From Cryobacterium sp. MP_M3 (GTDB lineage: Bacteria > Actinomycetota > Actinomycetes > Actinomycetales > Microbacteriaceae): a DNA stretch of 64,000 nucleotides. The stretch's first letter is position 1, and each line of letters begins with the position of its first letter. Below the pieces are notes generated by a model. That model searched no databases. It had not been told where the DNA came from and saw only the letters and a list, made by a program, of their open reading frames with translations. The DNA lies in contig NZ_JADOVI010000015.1 in assembly GCF_015752155.1 (NCBI RefSeq), positions 16,568 to 80,567 on the forward strand, given 5' to 3'. The position numbers and the translations under genes were made by a program. Below are positions 39,588 through 50,432 of this stretch, piece after piece.

Positions 39588-40061
39588 TCAGTCCTCGGTG
39601 GACGCGGCCGGCAGGGTCACGTCGCTGGCATAGCTCATCCGGCTCTTCAGCACCACGATCGCGTCGACGGCGAGGGAACCGATCACCCCCGCGATGATGC
39701 TGAGGAACAGCACCACGGGAGCGATCCACGGCTGGTCCTTGAGCAGCACGACGAGCACGAGGAAGACGACGAACTTCACCAGCCAGCCACCGAGGACGAT
39801 GGCGAAGAACGCGCCGACGGCCCCCTGGCTGCCGGCGAAGCGGTTGGCGAGCAGGATGCTCCCTGCCGTGATTCCCATGAAGACCACGGCCATCGCGGTG
39901 CCGATGAGCGCGCTCACGACTCCCGTGCCGCCGGCGACCAGGCCGCCGACCACGGCCCCGACCACGCCGATGCCGCCGGCGAGGAAACCGCCGAGCACGA
40001 GGATCCGCCGGAACACGGGGACCGAGGTCGGCTGGGTGGATCGGGGCGGCGTGATGCTCAT
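39588..40061 (-). CDS. AtpI-like small membrane protein
   Basis: 157 aa, four hydrophobic helices (about 20-45, 50-75, 85-110, 118-142), directly before atpB. Position and size match the poorly conserved AtpI protein, thought to help c-ring assembly. It overlaps the WecA-like gene by 4 nt (ATGA). Identity rests mainly on position. Confidence 0.75.
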   Translation of the reverse strand: MSITPPRSTQPTSVPVFRRILVLGGFLAGGIGVVGAVVGGLVAGGTGVVSALIGTAMAVVFMGITAGSILLANRFAGSQGAVGAFFAIVLGGWLVKFVVFLVLVVLLKDQPWIAPVVLFLSIIAGVIGSLAVDAIVVLKSRMSYASDVTLPAASTED

Positions 40062-41278
40062 GCGTTCTCCTCTGCCGTGACCGACGCCTCGTCGAGAGGG
40101 TCGAGCCGGGCGATGTCGGGTTGGTCGATCGGGCGGGCGAGCTGGCTGGCCGCCTCGACGGCCTTTCGGCGGCTCAGCGGCGCGAGCGTGACCAGCGCGC
40201 AGACGATCAGCGCGGCCACCAGGAAGATGGTGGCATACCAGGTGGGCAGGCCGAAGTAGACAGGCAGCACGAAGTAGAGCAGGCAGCCGATGGCGGCGGC
40301 GGCAGTCCAGCCGTAGAAGATCAGCACGGCGTGCAGGTGCGAGTGCCCCATGTCCAGCAGTCGGTGGTGCAGGTGCTTGCGGTCGGCGCTGAAGGGCGAC
40401 TTGCCCGCCCGAACCCGGCGGAACACGGCCAGCCCGAAGTCGAGCAGCGGGATGATCAGGATCGCGACCGGCAGGATGATCGGGATGAACGCGGGGAACA
40501 GCTGGGACCGGTTCACGGCGGTCGGGTCGACCTGGCCGGTGATGGCGATCGCCGAGGTCGCCATCAGGAGCCCGACCAGGAGCGCACCGGCATCGCCCAT
40601 GAAGAGCTTCGCCGGGCGCCAGTTCAGCGGCAGGAAGCCGACGCAGGCACCCACGAGGATGGCCGCGATCAGCGAGGCCAGGTTGAAGTAGTTGCTCGGG
40701 GAGGTGTCGCGCACGAGCAGGTAGCTGTAGAGGAAGAACACGCCATTGGCGATGAGGGCGACCCCGGCGACCAGGCCGTCGAGGCCGTCGATGAAGTTGA
40801 TCATGTTCATCACAATCACGATCGCGATCACCGTGATCAGGATCGACATCCACGACGACCCGACCGTGAGCCCGCCGATCGGCAGCGACAGCACCTGCAC
40901 GCCCTGCCAGGCGACCAGGCCGGCGGCGATGAACTGCCCGGCCAGTTTGGTCATCCAGTCCAGGTCCCAGATGTCGTCGGCCACGCCGAGCAGCACGATC
41001 AGGAGGGCCGCGCCGAGGATCGCGAGGATCTGCTCCGGGTCGGAGAAGATCAGCCGGAGCGGGGCGAACTGACCGGCGATCAGGTAGGAGACGCCGAAGG
41101 CCGCGAACACGCCGAAGAAGATGGCGATCCCGCCCAGCCGGGGCGTCGGCCGGGTGTGCACGTCACGTTCCCGGATCTTCGGGTAGAGCCGGTAGCGGTG
41201 GCTGAGCCTGAGCACGACGAACGAGCAGCCGAAGGTGACGATGGCGGAGACGAACGCCAGGATGACGAATATGGTCAT
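40058..41278 (-). CDS. MraY/WecA family undecaprenyl-phosphate sugar-1-phosphate transferase
   Basis: Integral membrane enzyme of 406 aa that loads a sugar phosphate (usually GlcNAc-1-P) onto undecaprenyl phosphate for cell-wall polymer synthesis. Motifs HTRPTPRLGGIAIF, NFIDGLDGLVAG, FMGDAGALLVGLLMA and HLHHRLLDMGHSH are all present. In M. tuberculosis rfe/wecA occupies the same position before atpI. It overlaps the upstream gene by 4 nt. Confidence 0.93.
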   Translation of the reverse strand: MTIFVILAFVSAIVTFGCSFVVLRLSHRYRLYPKIRERDVHTRPTPRLGGIAIFFGVFAAFGVSYLIAGQFAPLRLIFSDPEQILAILGAALLIVLLGVADDIWDLDWMTKLAGQFIAAGLVAWQGVQVLSLPIGGLTVGSSWMSILITVIAIVIVMNMINFIDGLDGLVAGVALIANGVFFLYSYLLVRDTSPSNYFNLASLIAAILVGACVGFLPLNWRPAKLFMGDAGALLVGLLMATSAIAITGQVDPTAVNRSQLFPAFIPIILPVAILIIPLLDFGLAVFRRVRAGKSPFSADRKHLHHRLLDMGHSHLHAVLIFYGWTAAAAIGCLLYFVLPVYFGLPTWYATIFLVAALIVCALVTLAPLSRRKAVEAASQLARPIDQPDIARLDPLDEASVTAEENA

Positions 41279-42084
41279 GGTCGGCCGGCATCCGTCACGG
41301 TGTCGGTGGTCCCGGGTTCTGCCGGTTCTGCCGCCTGCGGCTCTGCGTCGGGCCCGCGCTCGGACTCGGGCTCGGGTGCCTCGGAGACGAAACCGACCGG
41401 CGCGAGGGCGTCGCCGATGACGCCGGCGATGGCGTCCCGGGAGATCACGCCGCTGCGCACGATGACGAGCTTGCCGCCGTTCGTGGCGAACCGGGTGGCG
41501 TCGACGATCGTCGACGAGGTGTCGCCGGGGCGGTCGCCGATCGGCTCGTAGTCGATGCCGGCCACTCCCCCGTCGAGGTAGACGGCGACGCTGGAGCCGA
41601 GCATGTCCTCCGCGCCGATCGCGTCGATCGCCGAGGGGAGTCCGCTGGAGTTGGCGGAGGAGACGGCCAGCGGGCCGGTCTCGGACAGAAGGTCGAGCGC
41701 GATCTTGTTGCGCGGCATCCGCAGGGCCACGGTGCCCCTCGTGTCGCCGAGGTCCCAGACCAGCGACGGCTGGGCGTTGAGCACCACGGTGAGGCCGCCC
41801 GGCCAGAAGGCGGCCACGAGGTCACGCACCGGCGGGGGCACGTCCTGGGCCAGCGCGTCGAGGGTGGGGATGCCGGGGATGAGCACGGGCGGCGGCGACG
41901 TGCGGTCGCGGCCCTTGGCGTCGAGCAGGCGCTGCACCGCCTCGGGGCTGAAGGCGTCCGCCGCGACGCCGTAGACCGTGTCGGTGGGGATGACGACGAG
42001 CGCGCCGCGACCGATGGCCGAGCGTGCGAGTCTCATGCCGGCCGCGTATTCAGTGTCGACCGAGCAGTCGTAGATGCGTGTCAT
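41275..42084 (-). CDS. L-threonylcarbamoyladenylate synthase (Sua5/YwlC/TsaC)
   Basis: First enzyme of tRNA t6A37 synthesis, joining threonine, bicarbonate and ATP. YrdC-fold motifs: GALVVIPTDTVYGVAADAF, KGRDRTSPPPVLI, VALRMPRN and PLAVSSANSSG. 269 aa; the last 50 residues form an acidic Pro/Glu-rich tail. A TAGAAT hexamer sits 9 nt before the ATG. First gene of the ywlC-wecA-atpI-atp transcription unit. Confidence 0.93.
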   Translation of the reverse strand: MTRIYDCSVDTEYAAGMRLARSAIGRGALVVIPTDTVYGVAADAFSPEAVQRLLDAKGRDRTSPPPVLIPGIPTLDALAQDVPPPVRDLVAAFWPGGLTVVLNAQPSLVWDLGDTRGTVALRMPRNKIALDLLSETGPLAVSSANSSGLPSAIDAIGAEDMLGSSVAVYLDGGVAGIDYEPIGDRPGDTSSTIVDATRFATNGGKLVIVRSGVISRDAIAGVIGDALAPVGFVSEAPEPESERGPDAEPQAAEPAEPGTTDTVTDAGRP

Positions 42085-42093
42085 TGGGGTCCG

Positions 42094-42099
42094 ATTCTA
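42094..42099 (-). promoter_or_regulatory. -10 promoter for the Sua5/YwlC gene
   Basis: TAGAAT, 9 nt before the ATG at 42084, giving a 5' leader of 0-3 nt. Confidence 0.5.
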
Positions 42100-42156
42100 G
42101 TGCAGGCGACTTGCCGGAGGCTGGGTGGTCTTCCCGAGCCCTCCCGGCCGGCGGTC

Positions 42157-43056
42157 CTAGGCCCTGGCGGGGGCGACGGCGGTGGTCGCGCGGTCGCGCG
42201 TCGTGTAATCGCGGTGGGTGGCCGGGGAACGCCAGCCGTCGGCGCTGAGAAGGGCCCGGATCTCCGCCCCCTGCAGCTCACCGTGCTCGATCACGAGCAC
42301 CCCGCCGGGGCGGAGCAGGCGCAGCGCCGTGCGGGAGACGTGCCGCACCACGTCGAGGCCGTCCGGCCCGCCGAACAGGGCATGGGCCGGGTCGAAGAGC
42401 CGCACCTCCGGGTCGCGCGGGATCGCGTCCGCCGGGATGTAGGGCGGGTTTGAGATGACCACGGCCACCGCGCCGTCGAGTTCGGTGAAGGCGTCGGCCA
42501 GGTCGCCGAAGACGAGGGTGGCGTTGCCGGCACCGACCTGGGCGAAATTGCGGGTGGTCCACGGGAACGCCTCCGGCGAGTTCTCCACCGCGAAGACCCG
42601 CGAGTGGGGCACCTCGACGGCCATGGCCAGCGCGATGGCACCGCTGCCGGTGCCGAGGTCCACCGCGATCGGCTCCGGGTCGGGCATCGCCCGCAGCGCA
42701 TCGATCGCGAACTGGGCCACCTGCTCGGTCTCCGGCCGGGGCACGAAGACCCCGGGACCGACCAGCAGCTCGATCCCGCGGAACGGCGCCCGGCCGGTGA
42801 TGTGCTGGAGGGGTTCGCGGAGCGCCCGGCGCCGCACGAGCTCGAGGATGGCGGCGGCATCCGTCTCGGCCAGTCCGGAGCGCAGGATGCCGGCGGCCTG
42901 CACCTGGCCGCGGCTCTGCCCGAGCACATGCCCGATCAGCAGGTCGGCATCGACCTCCGGGTCGCCGATGCCGGCCCGGCCGAGCGTTTCGATCGCCCGA
43001 TCTCGGATTTCGTCGACGGTTGATGGAATGGAATGGTCGCTCGGCGGTGTTGTCAC
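42157..43056 (-). CDS. prmC: Peptide chain release factor N5-glutamine methyltransferase PrmC
   Basis: Methylates the GGQ glutamine of release factors such as PrfA. N-terminal helical domain (to about 80), SAM motif AVDLGTGSGAIALAMA and the catalytic NPPYIP. 299 aa. The GTG start is fixed by TACATT-N7-GTG. It normally follows prfA directly in actinobacteria, but here 3.4 kb with four other genes lies between them. Confidence 0.95.
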   Translation of the reverse strand: MTTPPSDHSIPSTVDEIRDRAIETLGRAGIGDPEVDADLLIGHVLGQSRGQVQAAGILRSGLAETDAAAILELVRRRALREPLQHITGRAPFRGIELLVGPGVFVPRPETEQVAQFAIDALRAMPDPEPIAVDLGTGSGAIALAMAVEVPHSRVFAVENSPEAFPWTTRNFAQVGAGNATLVFGDLADAFTELDGAVAVVISNPPYIPADAIPRDPEVRLFDPAHALFGGPDGLDVVRHVSRTALRLLRPGGVLVIEHGELQGAEIRALLSADGWRSPATHRDYTTRDRATTAVAPARA

Positions 43057-43063
43057 TCTTTGG

Positions 43064-43069
43064 AATGTA
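43064..43069 (-). promoter_or_regulatory. -10 of a leaderless promoter for prmC
   Basis: TACATT, 7 nt before the GTG at 43056. Confidence 0.55.
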
Positions 43070-43098
43070 ATGCACTCGCACGCCCAATGCCGTGGCCG

Positions 43099-43104
43099 TA
43101 GGCT
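43099..43104 (+). promoter_or_regulatory. Probable -10 for cysK-cysE
   Basis: TAGGCT, 36 nt before the cysK ATG; the mRNA would have a short leader with GAAAGG. Confidence 0.45.
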
Positions 43105-43140
43105 AGGCGAGGTCCCAGACCCCGATTGAAAGGCTCCCCG

Positions 43141-44079
43141 ATGCCCGCACAGATCTACTCCGACATCACCGCTGCTGTTGGCGGGACTCCGCTGGTCAAA
43201 CTGAACCGCCTCACCGCGGGCCTGGACGCGACCGTGCTGGTGAAGCTGGAGTTCTACAACCCCTCCGGCAGTGTGAAGGACCGGATCGGCATCGCGATCG
43301 TCGACGCCGCCGAAGCCTCGGGAGAACTCACCCCCGGCGGGACCATCGTCGAAGGCACCAGCGGCAACACCGGCATCGCCCTCGCCATGGTCGGCGCGGC
43401 CCGCGGCTACAAGGTCATCCTGGCCATGCCGGACACCATGAGCAAGGAACGCCGCCTGCTACTGCGCGCCTACGGCGCCGAGATTGTGCTGACCCCGGGC
43501 GCCGAGGGAATGCGCGGCGCGGTCACGAAGGCGGAGGAGATCGCCGCGAACACGCCCGGCGCCGTGCTCGCCCGCCAGTTCGACAACCCCGCCAACCCTG
43601 CCATCCACCGTGCGACCACCGGCGTGGAGATCTGGGACGACACCGACGGCGCCGTCGACATCCTCGTCGCGGGCATCGGCACCGGCGGAACCATCACGGG
43701 TGCCGGCCAGTTGCTCAAGGAGCGCAAGAGCTCCGTGCGGGTGATCGCGGTCGAACCGATCGACTCCCCCATCCTCACGGGCGGCAAGCCGGGCCCGCAC
43801 AAGATCCAGGGCATCGGGCCGAACTTCGTGCCTGCGATCCTCGACACCCACGTCTACGACGAGGTGACGGATGTGACCCTCGCCGACTCCCTCGCCACCG
43901 CGCGCAGCCTCGCCACCGATGAGGGCATCCTCTCGGGCATCTCGGGCGGATCCGCGGTCTGGGCCGCGATCGAGCAGGCGAAGCGACCGGAGAACGCCGG
44001 CAAGGTCATCGTGGCCATCATGCCGAGCTTCGGCGAACGCTACCTCTCTACCGTGCTCTACGAAGACCTGCTGGACTAG
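43141..44079 (+). CDS. cysK: Cysteine synthase A
   Basis: PLP enzyme making cysteine from O-acetylserine and sulfide, 312 aa. The Schiff-base Lys is in [11 protein letters not shown], the substrate loop is [12 protein letters not shown], and the PLP-phosphate loop is [12 protein letters not shown]. The C-terminal part has [16 protein letters not shown] is 8 nt upstream of the ATG. It forms a pair with cysE 29 nt downstream. Confidence 0.96.
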   Translation: MPAQIYSDITAAVGGTPLVKLNRLTAGLDATVLVKLEFYNPSGSVKDRIGIAIVDAAEASGELTPGGTIVEGTSGNTGIALAMVGAARGYKVILAMPDTMSKERRLLLRAYGAEIVLTPGAEGMRGAVTKAEEIAANTPGAVLARQFDNPANPAIHRATTGVEIWDDTDGAVDILVAGIGTGGTITGAGQLLKERKSSVRVIAVEPIDSPILTGGKPGPHKIQGIGPNFVPAILDTHVYDEVTDVTLADSLATARSLATDEGILSGISGGSAVWAAIEQAKRPENAGKVIVAIMPSFGERYLSTVLYEDLLD

Positions 44080-44108
44080 GCCGGGGAACAGGGCAGGCCG
44101 AAGCCGAA

Positions 44109-44687
44109 ATGGGCGTCTTTTCCACCATCCGCGAGGACATCGCGATGGCGCGCGCCCACGACCCGGCCGCGCGCAGCAATACCGAAGTCTTCCTCGCCTA
44201 CAGCGGCCTGCACGCGGTCTGGTCGTACCGGCTCTCACACCGCCTCTGGAGCGCCGGCCTCCGACTGCCGGCCCGGCTGGTGTCCCAGTTCACCCGGTTC
44301 CTGACGGGGATTGAGATTCACCCGGGCGCCACGATCGGCCGGCGCCTGTTCATCGACCACGGCATGGGCGTCGTGATCGGGGAGACGGCCGAGATCGGCG
44401 ACGACGTCATGCTCTACCACGGCGTCACCCTCGGCGGGAAGACCCGGCACGGGGTGGTGCGCGGCGAGAAGCGGCATCCGACCCTGCGGGACGGCGTGAC
44501 CGTCGGTGCCGGCGCGAAGATCCTCGGACCGGTCACGATCGGGGCCTGGAGCACGATCGGCGCCAACGCCGTCGTCACGAAGGATGCCCCGGCCAAGTCG
44601 CTGCTCCTCGGGATCCCCGCGGTGATCCAGCCGGTCAAGGCGGAAACGATCGAAGCCGCCCGCGGGCTCCCCCTCACCGACGACTGA
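44109..44687 (+). CDS. cysE: Serine O-acetyltransferase
   Basis: Makes O-acetylserine, the CysK substrate. 192 aa, the short form: N-terminal helices then a left-handed beta helix ([31 protein letters not shown]) with the catalytic Asp-His pair and [10 protein letters not shown]. The C-terminus lacks an obvious terminal Ile, so binding in the CysK active site is uncertain. Confidence 0.95.
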   Translation: MGVFSTIREDIAMARAHDPAARSNTEVFLAYSGLHAVWSYRLSHRLWSAGLRLPARLVSQFTRFLTGIEIHPGATIGRRLFIDHGMGVVIGETAEIGDDVMLYHGVTLGGKTRHGVVRGEKRHPTLRDGVTVGAGAKILGPVTIGAWSTIGANAVVTKDAPAKSLLLGIPAVIQPVKAETIEAARGLPLTDD

Positions 44688-44696
44688 GGTCACCGG

Positions 44697-44752
44697 CGCT
44701 CCACCGCTCCACCGCTCCACCGCTCCACCGCTCCACCGCTCCACCGCTCCAC
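44697..44752 (+). repeat. Tandem octanucleotide repeat (CCACCGCT)6
   Basis: Six exact copies at 44701-44748, with half copies on each side, in the 83-nt gap between cysE and the oxygenase gene, ending just before the oxygenase ribosome site GAAGGA. A potential length-variable locus. Confidence 0.95.
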
Positions 44753-44770
44753 ACGAAGGATGCTGACACC

Positions 44771-45793
44771 ATGATCTCCGAATCCGCCACCTCACCCGTT
44801 TCCCCCGGGCTGCCCGTGCTCGACCTGTCCCGCCTGGATGGGAGCGAGGCGGAGGCGGAGCGCTTTCGCAGCGACCTGCGCGAGGCGACGCACGAGTACG
44901 GCTTCTTCTACCTCACCGGCCACGGCGTGCCGGCGGACCTGGTCGAACGGGTGATGCGCACGGCGCGCGCGTTCTTCGACCTGCCCGAGGCCGACAAGAC
45001 GGCGATCGAGAACCTGCAGAGCCCGCAATTCCGCGGCTACACCCGGGTGGGCGGCGAACTCACCCAGGGCACGGTCGACTGGCGCGAGCAGATCGACATC
45101 GGCCCCGAGCGCCCCCAGACCACGGGCGGGGCAGACTACCTCCGCCTCGAGGGCCCCAACCAGTGGCCGGCCGCCCTGCCCGAGCTGCGCGAGGTGATGA
45201 CCCTGTGGCGGGAGGAACTCAACGCCGTCGCGCTGCGCCTGATGCGGGCGTGGGCGCTCTCGCTCGGCGCCGACGAGCACGTCTTCGACGCGGCGTTCGC
45301 GGAGAAGCCGTTCACGCTGATCAAGATCGTGCGCTACCCGGGCAAGTCCGACCCGACGCCGAGACAGGGGGTGGGCGCGCACAAGGATTCGGGTGTGCTG
45401 ACGCTCCTCTTCGTCGAGCCGGGCAAGGGCGGCCTGCAGGTCGAAAAAGATTCGGGCTGGATCGACGCTCCCCCGCTCGACGGCGCATTCGTGGTGAACA
45501 TCGGCGAGCTGCTCGAGGTGGCCACCGACGGTTACCTCAAGGCCACCGTGCACCGGGTGATCTCGCCGCTCATCGGCGACGACCGTATCTCGATCCCGTT
45601 CTTCTTCGGGCCGGCCCTCGACGCGACGATCCCTCTGCTTGCCCTGCCAGAGTCACTGCAGGCGCCGGGGATCACCGTCGACCCCGAGAACCCGATCTTC
45701 ACGACCTACGGGGAGAACGCGTTGAAGAGCCGCCTCCGCGCGCATCCGGATGTCGCGGCGATCCACCACCCGGACCTGCTCGGCGACGCCTGA
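44771..45793 (+). CDS. 2-oxoglutarate/Fe(II) oxygenase, isopenicillin N synthase family
   Basis: 340 aa. Non-haem iron ligands: His and Asp in GAHKDSGVLTLLF and His in ATVHRVIS; Arg-x-Ser for 2-oxoglutarate in DDRISIPFF. The N-terminal DIOX-N domain has YGFFYLTGHGVP. Bacterial members hydroxylate or desaturate small metabolites; the substrate is unknown. It follows cysKE and may be co-transcribed with them through the octamer repeat, but a link to sulfur metabolism is only positional. Confidence 0.9.
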   Translation: MISESATSPVSPGLPVLDLSRLDGSEAEAERFRSDLREATHEYGFFYLTGHGVPADLVERVMRTARAFFDLPEADKTAIENLQSPQFRGYTRVGGELTQGTVDWREQIDIGPERPQTTGGADYLRLEGPNQWPAALPELREVMTLWREELNAVALRLMRAWALSLGADEHVFDAAFAEKPFTLIKIVRYPGKSDPTPRQGVGAHKDSGVLTLLFVEPGKGGLQVEKDSGWIDAPPLDGAFVVNIGELLEVATDGYLKATVHRVISPLIGDDRISIPFFFGPALDATIPLLALPESLQAPGITVDPENPIFTTYGENALKSRLRAHPDVAAIHHPDLLGDA

Positions 45794-45797
45794 GAAC

Positions 45798-46316
45798 TCA
45801 GCCGAAGTAGGTGATGTCCCAGTGGCTGCCCTCGTCGGCGTAGATGTTCCCGGAGGCCGCCTGGTATTGGGGAGCGCCGTCGCCGCGGTCGGCGATCCGG
45901 GTGAATGACCCGGTGATGTACGCGTTGTTGCAGTTGTTGTGGGAGATGTCGATCTTGTAGCCGTTGTAGTGGCTGTAGGTGCCGGACGCGTGCCCCACCT
46001 CGGTTCCCCCGGTGATGTTGATCGCGCACCCGCTCGCGTTGCGGAGCGTGACGATGCCCGACACGGAACTCTGGTTGACCTGGTCGAACGAGGTGCAGGT
46101 GGAGTTCGACCGCGTCGAGCAATTTCCGCTCGAGCTCCAGGTCACTCCGGCCGCCCGGAACTGCGACTCCGCGGATGCCTGGGACACCTTGGTGACCGCG
46201 TAGGCCGGGGCGCTGATTCCGACGACGCTGACGACGGAGACGACGAGGCCGGCGAAAGCCATCCCCAGCTTCGTCGTACGAGGATTCGTGGTTTCGATCT
46301 TCGCGACTGCGCGCAT
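45798..46316 (-). CDS. Small secreted protein with an M15-like (D,D-peptidase) motif set
   Basis: 172 aa with a signal peptide (cleavage after SAPAYA, about residue 40). The mature domain has SHYNGYKIDI and, at the very C-terminus, DEGSHWDITYFG. The H-x6-D and E-x2-H spacing matches the zinc ligands and catalytic Glu of VanY/M15 peptidases. The Cys residues (NCSTRSNSTCTS, GCAIN, NNCNNAY) probably form disulfides. A cell-wall peptidase role is an inference. Stop codon lies 4 nt from the convergent oxygenase stop. Confidence 0.7.
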   Translation of the reverse strand: MRAVAKIETTNPRTTKLGMAFAGLVVSVVSVVGISAPAYAVTKVSQASAESQFRAAGVTWSSSGNCSTRSNSTCTSFDQVNQSSVSGIVTLRNASGCAINITGGTEVGHASGTYSHYNGYKIDISHNNCNNAYITGSFTRIADRGDGAPQYQAASGNIYADEGSHWDITYFG

Positions 46317-46483
46317 GGGCCGGCTCCTGGTCTCGCCCGACTCCGCCGATCGGCCGGCGGCCGGTCGTGCGGCACCCGGGCGCCTCAGTCCACCCTGCGC
46401 TGCCCTCGCGACGCAGTCAACGCCGGTGCGCGGAGTTCACCGGGAGTTCGGCGAACGGGTGGCACCCTCGCCGAGATACGCCG

Positions 46484-46527
46484 TTCCGGTCGAGGCCGAC
46501 CCGCGGAACGGGCGGCCTCGACCGGAA
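46484..46527 (-). terminator. Strong hairpin after prfA
   Basis: Perfect 15-bp arms (46484-46498 and 46513-46527, TTCCGGTCGAGGCCG type) around a 14-nt loop, 20 nt after the prfA stop. There is no U-run, so it may act with Rho or as a 3'-end stabiliser. An alternative pairing CCGTTCCG/CGGAACGG is nested in it. Confidence 0.6.
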
Positions 46528-46547
46528 AGGTCGATCTGGAGGGGTGG

Positions 46548-47626
46548 TCAGTCGTGGTCGCCGATCTCGGCCAGACGAGTCGCCTCGTCGGCGGTGATGC
46601 AGGAATCGATCACGGCGTCGAGGGCGCCGTTCATGACGGTGTCCAGGTTGTAGGCCTTGTAACCGGTGCGGTGGTCCGCGATCCGGTTCTCCGGGAAGTT
46701 GTACGTGCGGATGCGCTCCGACCGGTCCATGGTGCGGATCTGGCCCTTGCGCACGAGAGACGCCGCCGCATCGATCTCTTCCTGCTGGCGGGCGAGGACG
46801 CGAGCACGCAGAACGCGCATGCCGGCTTCCTTGTTCTGAAGCTGGCTCTTCTCGTTCTGCATGGCCACGACGATGCCGGTCGGAAGGTGGGTGATCCGCA
46901 CGGCGGAGTCGGTCGTGTTGACCGACTGGCCGCCGGGTCCGCTGGACCGGTACACGTCGATCTTGAGGTCGTTGGCGTTGATCTCGACCTCTTCGGGCTC
47001 GTCCACCTCGGGGAAGACCAGCACGCCGGCCGCCGAGGTGTGGATGCGTCCTTGCGACTCGGTCGCCGGCACCCGCTGAACGCGGTGCACGCCACCCTCG
47101 TATTTCAGGTGCGCCCAGACGCCTTCCGCGGGGTCGCTGGACGACCCCTTGATCGCGAGCTGGATGTCCTTGATCCCGCCGAGGTCGCTCGTGGTCTGCT
47201 CGATGATCTCGGTTTTCCACTTTTTCGACTCGGCGTAGTGCAGGTACATCCGGAGCAGGTCGGCGGCGAACAGTGCGGATTCTGCTCCGCCCTCCCCCAT
47301 CTTGATCTCCATGATCACGTCGCGGGCGTCGAGCGGGTCGCGCGGGATCAGCAGACGGCGCAGCTTTTCGGCTGCGGCTTCCAGCTGTTCCGTCAACCCG
47401 GGGATCTCTGCGGCGAAGTCGGCGTCTTCATCGGCCAGCTCGCGAGCGGCCTCGAGGTTGTCGCCGATCTCTTTCCACTCGTTCCAGGCCGCGATGATGC
47501 GGCTGAGCTCGGCGTAGCGCCGGTTGACCTTCTTCGAACGGGCCGGGTTGGAGTGCAACTCCGGGTCGGCCAGTTCGGACTGCAGCTCGTCGAATTCGGC
47601 CTGCAGAGTCAGAACAGACTCGAACA

Positions 47627-47627
<1 letters not shown>
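46548..47627 (-). CDS. prfA: Peptide chain release factor 1
   Basis: Terminates translation at UAA and UAG. 359 aa with the PxT-type codon-recognition region ([15 protein letters not shown]) and the GGQ peptidyl-hydrolysis motif in [17 protein letters not shown]. The ATG overlaps the rho stop (TAATG); in M. tuberculosis rpmE lies between the two. Confidence 0.97.
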
Positions 47628-50110
<2,483 letters not shown>

Positions 50111-50154
50111 GAAAAATTGTCCTTTCCCCTGGCGTGAAAATGGTCGGCCAGGGA

Positions 50155-50230
50155 AGCTGTGTGCAGCGTCTCACGCGCTGCGGGTGGTCCAGTCCTGCAT
50201 TGATGCGGACTGGAGTGAACACACACAGCT
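50155..50230 (-). promoter_or_regulatory. Structured element in the rho mRNA leader (predicted three-way junction)
   Basis: Closing stem 50155-50162 with 50223-50230 (AGCTGTGT/ACACAGCT). Inside it are hairpin 50163-50168/50176-50181 (GCAGCG/CGCTGC) and hairpin 50188-50195/50207-50214 (TCCAGTCC/GGACTGGA plus 3 bp). It lies 45 nt before the rho start. Candidate autoregulatory leader. Confidence 0.5.
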
Positions 50231-50318
50231 ACGCACAGATGAGGCGATAGCAGTGAGTTACAGGGAATGCACCGGAGAAGGGATCCGTTCGTTAGACGGT
50301 TCCATCGGGTACGTATCA

Positions 50319-50324
50319 ACCCTA
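50319..50324 (-). promoter_or_regulatory. Possible -10 for rho
   Basis: TAGGGT on the minus strand about 210 nt before rho; no convincing -35. Together with the hairpin at 50391 and the leader element this accounts for the 322-nt thrB-rho gap; I see no gene in it. Confidence 0.3.
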
Positions 50325-50390
50325 GCAGAACGTCCGGCCGCTGAAGACGCCCCCACCCGGGGCACATCCACCGGGGCCTGCGCTGGCGGG

Positions 50391-50417
50391 GCCGGGCCGC
50401 CTCGACGGCGGCCCGGC
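50391..50417 (-). terminator. GC-rich hairpin after thrB
   Basis: Perfect 11-bp stem GCCGGGCCGCC/GGCGGCCCGGC with loop TCGAC, 15 nt after the thrB stop; no U-run. Likely 3' end of the lysA-hom-thrC-thrB operon. Confidence 0.55.
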
Positions 50418-50432
50418 GGCCCGGCGGCCCGC

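Noticed and set aside
44697..44752. CRISPR array
   Set aside because: Head-to-tail 8-bp units without spacers; a simple tandem repeat. No CRISPR-like array was seen anywhere in the window.
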